Source: Owenia fusiformis (lineage: Eukaryota; Annelida; Polychaeta; Sabellida; Oweniidae). Taken from it: a DNA stretch of 64,000 nt. A model generated the notes under the pieces. It ran no database searches. It was not told where the DNA came from and saw only the letters and a program-made list of their open reading frames with translations. The stretch lies in assembly GCA_903813345.2 (NCBI GenBank), contig CAIIXF020000003.1:20412931-20476930 (forward strand), given 5' to 3'. Position numbers and translations under genes: made by a program. Of the stretch, positions 47,584 to 57,930 are shown in pieces (position 1 is the stretch's first letter; each line of letters starts with the position of its first letter).

Positions 47584-49059
47584 GTAGAACTTTCCATCTT
47601 TTTCTGATTTCAAAAACCGGAACTAGATGTTTAACCTCGTTAACAAATGTATAGCAGATTTAGAGATGTAACAAATAAAAGACTAAAAATATTAAGAAAT
47701 TATTTTATAATAGTTGTTAACATCGTGTCCTAATTGCACTCTCACTTGTTTCTAGCTTTTAGCATTACAGTTAAAAGTGTTAATTAATTTTTGCAAAATC
47801 AATTCTAATTCTGTTCTATGCTGGAGGTATAATGTCATCCAATGATTTGTTCAGTTTTAACTTGAAATCAATTTGTGTTCTCAAGTCAATTATGGGCTCT
47901 ATCCCTAATATACCCCAATTCACTATTTGTTTATTTCTGAAAAATTCCTCTCTTTAAAATCCTTAAAAGCAGCATGACAAGATGTATACATTTTACTTAT
48001 AAATACATACTAAAATGCAATTAATTCACAAATTATGTGAGCTACAAGTATTTCTTCACACTCCAATATTTAAAGAAAAGAAAGTTGCTAACAAAGTCTA
48101 ACAATGATGAAAGTCATAGAGAGACTATTCTTAGTTTTAACTTCAGTATAGTTTTGGATCAGAAATAGGAAATCAGAACCCCTTTAGTTGTTAGAGCAAA
48201 GGACCAAGTATTTTACCAGAATACATACTCCCAACTAATAATAATAATCAATAGTTCAATCACATATTAATTGTAATGTCATAGTATTTAGCCCCAGGAC
48301 CTTATATGAACTCTTAATTCATCGTTCTTCCGCAGTTATACATAACAAGATTAAATACATAGTTAAGATGGTTTATATCAGGTCAATTTATTGATAGCTT
48401 ATACATTGCATAAAATGTGTTATGTAAACTCATTTTATTACAAAATTATATTATGATATGTGATTCTTTAATACAGGCATTCAGCTTGCAGTTAAAAGCA
48501 ACCATATGCTTTGAAATTGTACAAATAACACTGATTTGCTGATATGAATATCAAAATGGTAAATTCAGATATTTCAAACAGGACCCATCATATACATGGC
48601 TTTAATTTAACTGAACATTTCATAGGTATATAAATGATAAAGCTTGTTTGTTGGGATTAAGAAATGACCAAATGTCTTAGGCAGTTAGGAAGAGGAAGTT
48701 GACAGTTTTATTAATAACATGATGAATGTTGAATTTTTTAAAATTAAGTGAAAGGCAATTGAATATTATCATGTTAAATACTTTTCAGCTTGGTGGGATG
48801 ATTTAACTCAAAATGAAATAAGCTTCATTTTCCAAAACTAATTTAGCATTTGGACACCATCGCTTTATTCTCTGATGTTTAAATGTTACGGGTCAATGAA
48901 CTTATAAACACCTGGAGAGTGGAGTTTTCAAATCAAGTACTCTCCATCGGCCTATCTCCAATTACTGAATGATTCTACAGATATAAAAGTTGGCCTTGAT
49001 TTTGAAAATCACACCACTTTATCAGATCCTTTGTATTTGCATAGAAGGGTGAATCACTT
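47584..49059. other. 3' flanks of GalNAc-transferase and SLC25A19, no gene
   Basis: AT-rich convergent intergenic region. It contains the GalNAc-transferase poly(A) signal at 47674. Minus-strand AATAAA signals at about 48707 and 48864-48869 could serve SLC25A19. No repeats of note before 49060. Confidence 0.5.
47674..47679 (+). terminator. Candidate poly(A) signal, GalNAc-transferase
   Basis: AATAAA about 90 bp after the stop codon, a normal distance for a short 3' UTR. Confidence 0.55.
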
Positions 49060-49187
49060 CTTTGATTCAGTGTAACTCAGTTGCATCAATCAGTCTCAGA
49101 GCCTGATTTCAGCTCAACTATTACTTTGATTCAATGTAACTCAGTTACATCAATCAGTGTCAGAGCCTGATTTCAGCTCAACTATTA
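49060..49187 (-). repeat. 64-bp tandem duplication across the SLC25A19 stop codon
   Basis: 49060-49123 and 49124-49187 are two copies of a 64-bp unit with a few differences (CAGTGT/CAATGT, TTGCATC/TTACATC, GTCTC/GTGTC). The upstream-in-transcript copy includes the last codons and stop of the carrier gene. The other copy repeats them in the 3' UTR. Confidence 0.9.
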
Positions 49188-50130
49188 AACTACAACATTG
49201 TTCATAGACGAAGAAGGATAGACCTGTTACAGCAGCAGCTTTTAATAGACTAGGACCTAGTCCTTTATATAGTCCTATCACACCCTCATCCTTGACGATG
49301 CATAGAACACAATGTATAAGTCCATTGTAACGTTTCACTCTGCCGAAAGATACCCTCGCTTCTTCAAACCCTTGGATCTGGAGTCTCTTTTTGACAACAT
49401 CGAGAGGATAGACGGCACCTTTACCAACTATTCCCGCTGCAGAACCACAAACAAGACTCTCTAACATTCCTGCGTAACGTGTATGATGGTGGCCATGCTC
49501 TTCCGCATAATGCTCCGCCATGTTCCAAATGTTCTTAAAGAGTGAGTAAAATCCAAACTGTAACCCTGCATAAGGAGCTGCCTGGACTAGGGTAGGAACC
49601 ATACCCTTAAAGAAGGTTAAAGTCCCTTCAGCTAGCATGCATCTTGCAGCATGTATAATTCCATTGTAGATTTTGGGTTCTCCTTGAGCAACGAGTCTTG
49701 TTCTTATGACATCAAATGGTTGACAAGCTACACTGGCGATACATCCTGACATACTGCCACACAGGAAGTGAGTGACTGGGCGGTATTCTTTAGACATCTT
49801 CTGAGGTAAATAATGCCATGCTTGTCTGGTTAGAAATTCAAACGAAGCAAAAGCAATCGGTCCATAGATCAGGGAAAAAGATTGAACAGCTACATGTCCC
49901 TTCCATAGAGACCAAAAGCCTTCCTCCCTGATGATCTTCCTAAATGATTGTCTCAAACCTTTATATTTCGATGTGGGGGTTTTAGCTATTGGTTCTGTTT
50001 GAAGTTGAAATCTTATTTTGATGACATCTAATGGTTGCGTCAGAGAGCGAGTAACAATACCACTTACACCTCCTGCTAATGCATGGTCAAATTTTGAAAG
50101 TTCGTATTTCAACGGATGGTATCCCACCAT
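49150..50130 (-). CDS. SLC25A19: Mitochondrial thiamine pyrophosphate carrier, intronless
   Basis: Mitochondrial carrier family, 326 aa. By family knowledge SLC25A19 exchanges cytosolic thiamine pyrophosphate across the inner membrane, feeding matrix dehydrogenases. Three repeats carry the signature PxDxxKxR-type motifs: QPLDVIKIRFQLQ (about 32-44), QPFDVIRTRLVAQGEPKIYN (about 137-156) and YPLDVVKKRLQIQGFE (about 244-259). The start MVGYHP matches the MVGYDP start of vertebrate SLC25A19. AQGEPK[IV]YN and GFE.AR..FG.V[KR]RY[KN]GL are specific to this branch, so the assignment is firm. No introns interrupt the coding part, unlike vertebrate orthologues. An acceptor-like GAACCAG lies 11 nt before the ATG, so a spliced 5' UTR exon is possible. 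Its 3' edge is duplicated (49060-49187). Confidence 0.93.
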   Translation of the reverse strand: MVGYHPLKYELSKFDHALAGGVSGIVTRSLTQPLDVIKIRFQLQTEPIAKTPTSKYKGLRQSFRKIIREEGFWSLWKGHVAVQSFSLIYGPIAFASFEFLTRQAWHYLPQKMSKEYRPVTHFLCGSMSGCIASVACQPFDVIRTRLVAQGEPKIYNGIIHAARCMLAEGTLTFFKGMVPTLVQAAPYAGLQFGFYSLFKNIWNMAEHYAEEHGHHHTRYAGMLESLVCGSAAGIVGKGAVYPLDVVKKRLQIQGFEEARVSFGRVKRYNGLIHCVLCIVKDEGVIGLYKGLGPSLLKAAAVTGLSFFVYEQCCSLIVELKSGSDTD

Positions 50131-50754
50131 GTTTTCTCTCTGGTTCTCTCAATTATGATATAATGCCAATAACAGTGTTCTCGAAGAGCAGACTAAATGC
50201 ACTACAGCTCAATATTTTGTATTTGTTAAGTCTTATTAATCCATACGACTGTTTTTCAGACACTTTTATTGTGCCATTTATATGTGTGTTAACTTTGATA
50301 TCACTTTTAAGTGTTTTAAGTACATCCATCTCATACACTGAACTTCACATTTTCAATGCATGTCTATGGTAGTGTTACTGTGACCTTGACCTCTACATAA
50401 TCTTGTACAATGTCCTCATGTGTACTGTGTTGTCCTTGGATCAAACCCAATATACATTTACAGTAGATTTTGTATTGATCTAGTTTTTGTACACAAGCTG
50501 CTATATTGATTTCTGAGCAGTGGCTCAGAAATCTGTATAAATGCATCTGCTTCCTATCTTATTTTTCTCTCAAAGTTATCTGCATCTTCCCTGAACATCA
50601 AATGTACACTGCTATTAAAGGCGTATATATTTATAACATGCTAGCTGGCTAAGAGTGGAGAGCTCTATATTGTATATAATGTAGAATGGTTGCAAAGTTG
50701 AAATCAATAAAATGTTCTGCCTGGTAAACATGTTTATAATTATTCTTTACTAGG
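50131..50754. other. Upstream flank of SLC25A19, no gene
   Basis: AT-rich with no repeat or gene recognised. It is likely promoter or 5' UTR intron of the carrier gene on the minus strand. Confidence 0.45.
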
Positions 50755-51849
50755 TTTAACCTAGTTTTTATGAGGAGTTGGTTTTTGTGTGAACTTTAAA
50801 AACTTACTCACATTGAATAGTTATCATGACCTTCAAAATACTAAATTGGCTTATATCTGGAGTGAGTTCAACGTCGTTCAACTCAATAACGGCGTTCTTT
50901 ATTATTAGGAATTTTCTTGGGGCCATTATTGAGTTTAACCTCCATGCTATTCTTTCCTTTGATGCAAGTTGTGGATCTATCGAAACCACTTTTCCTCGCT
51001 AATATGACACTGATACTTAACAATAATATAAAACCACATTTCATCAGGCGATTTCACATAATATTATTGTGTTAAATGTTCATTTTTAATCGTAAAATGA
51101 GTCTTATTCTTACCAATTTATGAGACGATTATTTCAACCGGCAATGTCTGTCTGTGCGTCGCCAAAGTAAACTTGGTCAGCGAAACGAAATTGTTCTTCA
51201 ATATTGATATTTATTATAACCATCCAGTATGACACGAATCTTTGCTTTATTCAAACAGCGCGTGTATTCACCCAAGTTTACTCTATTGTTATTTATAAAA
51301 ACCTAGTTTAACCTAGTTTTTATGAGGAGTTGGTTTTTGTGTGAACTTTAAAAACTTACTCACATTGAATAGTTATCATGACCTTCAAAATACTAAATTG
51401 GCTTATATCTGGAGTTAGTTCAACGTCGTTCAACTCAATAACGGCGTTCTTTATTATTAGGAATTTTCTTGGGGCCATTATTGAGTTTAACCTCCATGCT
51501 ATTCTTTCCTTTGATGCAAGTTGTGGATCTATCGAAACCACTTTTCCTCGCTAATATGACACTGATACTTAACAATAATATAAAACCACATTTCATCAGG
51601 CGATTTCACATAATATTATTGTGTTAAATGTTCATTTTTAATCGTAAAATGAGTCTTATTCTTACCAATTTATGAGACGATTATTTCAACCGGCAATGTC
51701 TGTCTGTGCGTCGCCAAAGTAAACTTGGTCAGCGAAACTAAATTGTTCTTCAATATTGATATTTATTATAACCATCCAGTATGACACGAATCTTTGCTTT
51801 ATTCAAACAGCGCGTGTATTCACCCAAGTCTATTGTTATTTATAAAAAC
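50755..51849. repeat. 552-bp tandem duplication upstream of SLC25A19
   Basis: 50755-51306 is repeated at 51307-51849. I saw two substitutions (GAGTGAG/GAGTTAG near 51413 and CGAAACGAAA/CGAAACTAAA near 51740) and one 5-bp deletion near 51829, so it is a real, slightly diverged duplication. Each copy has, on the minus strand, a 61-codon open frame (50989-50804, 51541-51356) that ends at a good donor CAAT|GTGAGTAAG. The one change inside that frame is synonymous. An inner hairpin AACTCAATAACGGC/GCCATTATTGAGTT lies in the frame. Confidence 0.9.
50812..50989 (-). other. Candidate first exon or uORF, also at 51364-51541
   Basis: A minus-strand segment with an open frame starting MVSIDPQLASK and a strong donor GTGAGTAAG at its 3' end. 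It lies 0.7 kb upstream of the SLC25A19 ATG on the same strand, so it may be an alternative 5' exon. Joined to the acceptor before that ATG, the frame would hit a stop (TAG), so it would act as an untranslated exon with an upstream ORF and would not extend the carrier. This is inference from splice signals only. Confidence 0.3.
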
Positions 51850-52140
51850 TTTAAAAAGCAATACTCGCAACATTATTGATGCATTTGATTACTGGTAATT
51901 TCAGCTCAAAGAAATATAGATGTCATTGATTGTGCTAGATTGTGATTGTGTTGAATAATTGTGCCTAAATATTAAATTATGGTAATTGTTCATGGTTTTC
52001 TGCTTGCAAAAACGTACCTAGGAATACACTCAATTGTTTATAACTGGGATCATGTATTTTACTCAGGATACATGCTTTGTAACAATTGTTACATTTTAAT
52101 AACTTCAATGTGGTGATGTATTGTGATAAGATTATATGTA

Positions 52141-52346
52141 CAGTGATCTCCCCATGTCACTTTTACCGGGGACTCCCCCTACTTGAAACCAAAGGCCCCC
52201 CAGTTGGCATCTGCACTTCAACTTCTGATTTAAAGAATGAGTGAAGTAAGCACCTACACTGAGATATTGTGAGCGTAGCGAGTGCTGATTTTTTTAGACT
52301 TAAAATCGTGCACCCAGTTGAAAATTTTTTTTGGGGAGAACACTGA
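52141..52346. mobile_element. TIR element (CAGTG..CACTG) with ATGTA flanks
   Basis: Left CAGTGATCTCCCCATG and right TTGGGGAGAACACTG. Flanked by ATGTA on both sides (52136-52140, 52347-52351), the same 5 bp as the unrelated-looking element at 40355-42105. 206 bp with no ORF. Confidence 0.72.
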
Positions 52347-52351
52347 TGTAT

Positions 52352-54670
52352 AAGCATGGTTGTTTTATTCCTAGCTCTTAAATGTATGATGTTCTTAATA
52401 AAATTAAACAGAAGTTTTGTTTATGCTATTTTATAAAACATATTTTTCTACAATGATATTTCATTTACTCAATGAGAGAAAAGTTAAACACATGTGTTTT
52501 ATCACGATATTGGAGCAAGTAAATGTGCTTTTAACCTATACTTCACACCTGATTTATCAGCTCGATACCTCCAAATCTGATTTTTTTCAAATCAACACTT
52601 TTCAGCTTTTTTCGATCTCATTACTCTAATGTTAAAAAACCTTACTTGATCGTCATTAAACATTCAGTCAAAATGATGTCATACTATCTAGTATTTGAAA
52701 TGTACATGTAAAAGTACATCAAGAAATATTGCTTCAAATATTGTTGATCAATTTTGAAAAAATTTTGTTTTGGAAAATGTAAATGCTAGTACGGGGAGAT
52801 TCAACATATAAAGTCACAAAAAGTGAAATATGTTTTCTTGTATTGGACAGATAATATTTTCTTTTACATTATTTTAATTTGCATAACTATGTCATGCTAT
52901 GTGACCTGAATGAGCCACCTGGTGGTGAAACTGGTAACTACCTACTCGCATCTGAGTTATTACAATGGGAAATCACTGACTTTCTGGGAGAGAAAACTTT
53001 GGCACAATATATATTTAAACATGTAAGAAAAATATCTAATAGGATAGTTTCTAAATAGCAGAAAAATCAATGAAACCTCGTGCTGCCATCTTTTATTCAG
53101 CTTTTAACTCTGGCTAGAGCTCCATTCACTTACATGCTAAAATCTTGGAAAAGTGGCTTAATTTCATGATTTATCAAAGTGTGTTTGTTGAATCTGTATA
53201 AAACTTGAATGATATACCACATGATGACCCTGTTTATGAACATGTTGTGATTAAACATGCTAATGTTGATTGACATACAAATAATCCACGGTTTTAAAGA
53301 ATTTTAGCATTGCATCTATGGACATTTGGCCCAACATTTTTTAAATTGTCATAGAAAATTATTCAAATTACATAACTGTGTAAATCAAAGCTATTATAGG
53401 AGAAAACATTCCACTGAATTCAAATATACCATTTAAAAGAAGGTAATGTAAGTCATTAGAGGTCTAATATGCAAGTCTCTTAAAATCTCACGAAAAACGA
53501 GATTTAGCGAGATTTCAAAAGCTATATGGAAACTATACTATTATTCCGGCAGTATCACATGCTTGCGTCTGTCCAAAGATGTTGAAAGCTTTAGCATTTT
53601 AGCCAGAAATTTACCATAATTCTGAAAATAAAACAGGAAAAAAAGTAGGAAACTTAATCATGTTTATCGCAAGCCTCCTACAGTATTACAATATTTTGTA
53701 CTTATATATAGGATAACCGGGGTTCGTTTCGTTTTATAAACTTGTTTCGTTCAGTGTTGCTAACGGCGGTTTATTCCTGAAAGGATTTGCCATTTCGATG
53801 TTACCGGAACCAGAACAGAGTTTTCTAAACTAAGAAAAAGCCTTCTCCCAACATTTTCATAATTATACATCGATGAGGTTACAGGGGGGTATGTGATGAT
53901 TTGTATTTATTCATAAGGTATGTATGCATGCGTTGATCACATTATTTCTGTAACGATACCATCTTATTACGGTTTAATTAGTTCCGCATGTCGAAACCTG
54001 CTGAACGATTAAATGATCGCATCAAGGGCAAAATCATCATGGAAGTTAGACCTAGCCGGGGCCATAAGACATGTCAGATAAGAAACGAGGCCCAGGCTAG
54101 GTCTAATGTTGTTGGACTAATCTGGAGTGTGCTATGGGTCAAAACAACTTCAAAACGTGCACCCTGTTTTACATTAATTAAGGACAATTGAAATAGGTTT
54201 TCTCAACTTGCAACTACAAAAATGACCCAATGTAGAATTCTCATGATAACAATTATACAGGGTGAGCCAAAAAAGGTAACCAAAACAAATGTTAATAACT
54301 CAGTCTTTCAATACAGATTTCAAATCATATTTGGTACAATTAAAACTTAAATGTAAATATTCTTTCATTCAACTAAGTTTCAATGGTCAAGATTTTATGG
54401 TCATTTTACAAAACATGCTCTAAATGCGAAAAAATCACCCGATATAAACTTTTATCTTTGGAGCTATTTCAAAGATACTGTCAACACTTACAACTCTAGA
54501 AGCATAGTGTGAGTAATAACACATAGTCTAATTCTTATCTTTCTCTTAGCCACAGATTAATATAAACAATATTATTATTGGAGACAGAATGCAACGTTTG
54601 TATGCCAATTGAGACACATTTATGCCAAATCATAATTGAGTGTATTCCAAACTCTCTTTTCTTAAGGAAT
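52352..54670. other. Gene-free stretch
   Basis: No supported gene. A one-sided CAGGGTGAGCCAAAAAAGG end, like those of the TA-flanked MITEs, occurs at about 54258 without a partner. The hairpin at 54046-54106 is listed separately. Confidence 0.45.
54046..54106. repeat. Hairpin with about 18-bp stem
   Basis: TTAGACCTAGCCGGGGCC pairs with GGCCCAGGCTAGGTCTAA with one mismatch around a loop of about 25 nt. It could be a small inverted repeat or a hairpin RNA. There is no evidence of transcription. Confidence 0.5.
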
Positions 54671-55029
54671 ACCAAAAAACCGCATTAGCTAAACTGAGTT
54701 AGAAACATTATAAAAATACAATCAACTCTGTGAAATCATAACAATCACAGAGTTGATTGTGTAATAAATGTACTGTCTATTTGTATAAACAATTAGCCGA
54801 TGATGGAATCGTCGGTCTCAGAGAATAGAAAACTGGTGCCAAGTTTTGGTGTGGCAAAATCATCCAGCTTTCTTTCCTGAGACCGAAGATTCCTCATCAG
54901 TATAATTGTTTATACAAATAGACAGTACATTTATTACACAATCAACTCTGTGATTGTTATGATTTCACAGAGTTGATTGTATGTTTACAATATTTCTAGC
55001 TCAGTTTAGCAAATGCGGTATTTTGGTGT
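54671..55029. mobile_element. Fold-back element, about 360 bp
   Basis: Long arms (54671-54835 and 54870-55029) are close inverted copies, including nested palindromes CAATCAACTCTGTGA / TCACAGAGTTGATTG within each arm. Termini ACCAAAAAACCGCATT and AATGCGGTATTTTGGT. The spacer is about 35 bp. No ORF. Confidence 0.82.
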
Positions 55030-55605
55030 GAGTGAATATATTATATTCTCACGAGAGTATAAAATGTACGATATACAGAATGAACCATTATATAATCTTA
55101 TAAGCCACTCTAAGTTTAATTACAGTCGATTCAAACACAATCATAACAATTATAAAAACCATAAAAATATCCTATAGCCAACTCAGTAATGCCGATGTTG
55201 ATCTTGATCCATTTATGACGTCACTTGATTCTAGCAAATCATGTGGGAACCATTTATGACGTCACTTGATTCTAGGAACAAAACATACGCCTCGTGCTTT
55301 GGTCAATATTCATTAGTTCCCAGAATGCACTTCTACAGTGGTATACGCTGGAGTGTATACGGAGGAGTTGTATACGATGACGATATACCACTCTCCACTG
55401 TATATCGTTGTTATAGACCCATGTTATACAACTGTAATCGGACTTAGAGTGGTATAATTCAAATTATAAGATTATACATTTTTTTCATCATTTTTTTCCC
55501 TACAAAATGGTTATAGAAAAATGCTTCAAAAGCAACTTTTACACTTATGAAATCCCATACAACTTTGGAAATCCAAAGCTTATACTGTTATGTTTCATTA
55601 ATTAA

Positions 55606-55972
55606 AGAGAGAATCAGATATAGCAAGCAGGCTAAACAAAAAATTGTCTCAATTTTAGAATATTTTTGGCTCATGTCATTCCTTGTCATGTCTATTTTCT
55701 AAAAATCACAAAAGTGCATACTTCATTCCAGGAAAAACTAAAGATTTTTACAATAATGTATTATTTTTCTATAAAAATGGTTACCATTATTTGGGAGAAT
55801 TTAAACTTTTTCCACCCATTTTTGCACTTTGAATCATTAATAACTTCACCAATTTATAACATATTGTGAATCTTTTGGGAGATATTGTATTTGATATTGT
55901 AAGGAATAGATTGGTAGGTCAATTATAAAAGTTGCTTGTTATTTTGTCACCCCTATAGATCTGATTCTGCCT
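55606..55972. mobile_element. MITE with TTAA flanks, copy B
   Basis: Same family as 16853-17225, flanked by TTAA (55602-55605, 55973-55976), with high similarity along the full length apart from small indels. Its better-preserved ends (AGAGAGAATCAGATATAG and its partner ending in GATTCTGCCT) show the inverted repeats. Confidence 0.82.
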
Positions 55973-57394
55973 TTAATAACATATTTGGATAAGATGTTGG
56001 GATGTGTAGGATGCAAATGGATTTTGACAGACACAAAAAGACTTCCTGGTTTGGCATCTCTACCCCTGTACACTTTATGATTGAATATTGGCCCTAATAA
56101 GTTACCCATTCATCAATACAGTGCTGAATATAGGTCAACAAGATACTAGTGTACATATAAATGTAATAATAAAAGCAGTATATTTATTTTGAAAAATCAG
56201 ATGAATTTATTTTTGTTCATGGGGAGATCATAATGGAGGGTGCACTAGATCCTTTGCCACTGTTTGAATGAAATAAATGAAAGCAGAGGTTTTTAAAGAC
56301 AATAAACAGGGGTCTACCTTTTGGCAGATGGATATGGAAACTCATGAAGGAATGAGGCAAGATTACTCTGAAAAACCGCTACGAGATTTTGACAACAATT
56401 AGAAATATTTTTTTCGAATTTCGACTCAATTTTTCTTCTTGAGAATACCACAGTCAGTATGCAGCCCAAATCATGATCTATATCTTTTTCTCTCTAAGTT
56501 CAATAACATGAAAATATTCCATTTGTCAATTTTGCCATGTCAGATGATGTTCTTACATAACTTATTTCATTCACACACGAACTGGCTCTATCAAATGTCA
56601 CACATAAAGTTACACTAACTAGAATCACTTTGCAAACATATAAAGCAATGTTGAAATGTCACACGGATTATGTTATACAGTGCTGATATATAATAATAAA
56701 GGGTGCGTTTTCAAACTAAACAGAGTGCTCCTACCAAAATGAATTTCCGATCTACTAGTTACTCTGAGACTCTTATTTAATAGATAGAATGCACAAATAA
56801 AACAAAAGTTTTGCTATTATAGGTGAAAAGTTCTCTTAAAAATTCGAAGTGATTTTACCTGTTAATTCTATACTTGGTCCGCCATGTTGGCGGAAGTTAC
56901 ACTGAAACGCAAACTCCATGAAACGAAAAAAATCATTAGAAAAAGCCATGGCACACATTGTGCGCATGTGCAGCAAAGTTTAAACCAATCAGATTATTTG
57001 ATTATTTTGCGCACATGAATTATTTGCTTCTGAGCACTTACAAGATAACCACAATAAACAAACCTGGCAGAGACTACCCTTAGCCTACTTCATTTTAGTG
57101 AAATTTCAGCTCAAACTCTTGACAAATGTATTTTGCATACACTGGTCACATGAAGCCTTAGGAGACACTCAGTTTGGTAAATATGATTTACCGTACTTTT
57201 CTGCAGTTTGTGGGAGTTTGGGACATTAAATGTTAAAATTCAAGAAAATATGCCAATTATACGAATTTTCAATTATTTTGTATCAGCACTATAAGTAACA
57301 ATGAATACTGAACGAATTATACATGGATCAACATAAACTTGGAACGAACATGTGAAATTAGGAATTCGCCATTTTGACAATTCAGATTGAACTA

Positions 57395-57631
57395 CAGTTG
57401 GGGACAAAAATAAATGACAGGTCGATTTTCGATCACCATTTCCTAATTATGGTGGTCTGAAAGCCCATAATTTCCAATATTGTCTAGATACATATCCCTT
57501 AAAATTTGTATATTTTACATTTTGTATAATCTCATCCACTGATTTATGGCCTCTTGTAAATTCTCTTATTTTTAACATGGGAAATCCTCACTTCAGCAAA
57601 TCCACCTGTCATTTATTTATGTCCCCAACTG
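57395..57631. mobile_element. Tc1/mariner-like MITE nested at fold-back terminus
   Basis: CAGTTGGGGACAAAAATAAA at the left and its complement at the right (about 30-bp TIRs). Flanked by TA (57393-57394, 57632-57633). 237 bp. It inserted into the TA at the junction of the 8-bp duplication and the fold-back arm. Confidence 0.88.
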
Positions 57632-57727
57632 TAGAGTCCATTTCACTGCTTCATTTCGTCAGTAGAACGGCAAAAATAAGAAATTGGGAGACCATTGTGC
57701 AATAATATATGGAAAAGTATATTCATA

Positions 57728-57930
57728 ATGTACATGAATGACACTTGTATATCTTGGATTGCTTCTAGTTTGGCTTATAAAGTGTGTCGCCTCTTATATT
57801 TGGATGTTTCTCTGCCATGTTATTTTCAATAATATTAACATGGCTGAAATTCTTCAAATTACAAGACGGCACAGGCTAATTGCACAAAAAACTAAAAAAT
57901 TTGAAATATACAAATGTCATTCATGTACAT
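57728..57930. mobile_element. Small TA-flanked element nested in left arm
   Basis: ATGTACATGAATGACAC at the left and GTGT/GTCATTCATGTACAT complement at the right, with TA on both sides (57726-57727, 57931-57932). The matching right arm at 60115-60135 lacks it, giving the empty site. Confidence 0.82.

Noticed and set aside
53988-54191. 67-codon open frame
   Set aside because: It spans an 18-bp-stem hairpin and shows no similarity or splice signals I trust.
55241-55447. 68-codon open frame with repeated VY residues
   Set aside because: The sequence is locally palindromic (TATACG/CGTATA motifs) and has no family similarity.
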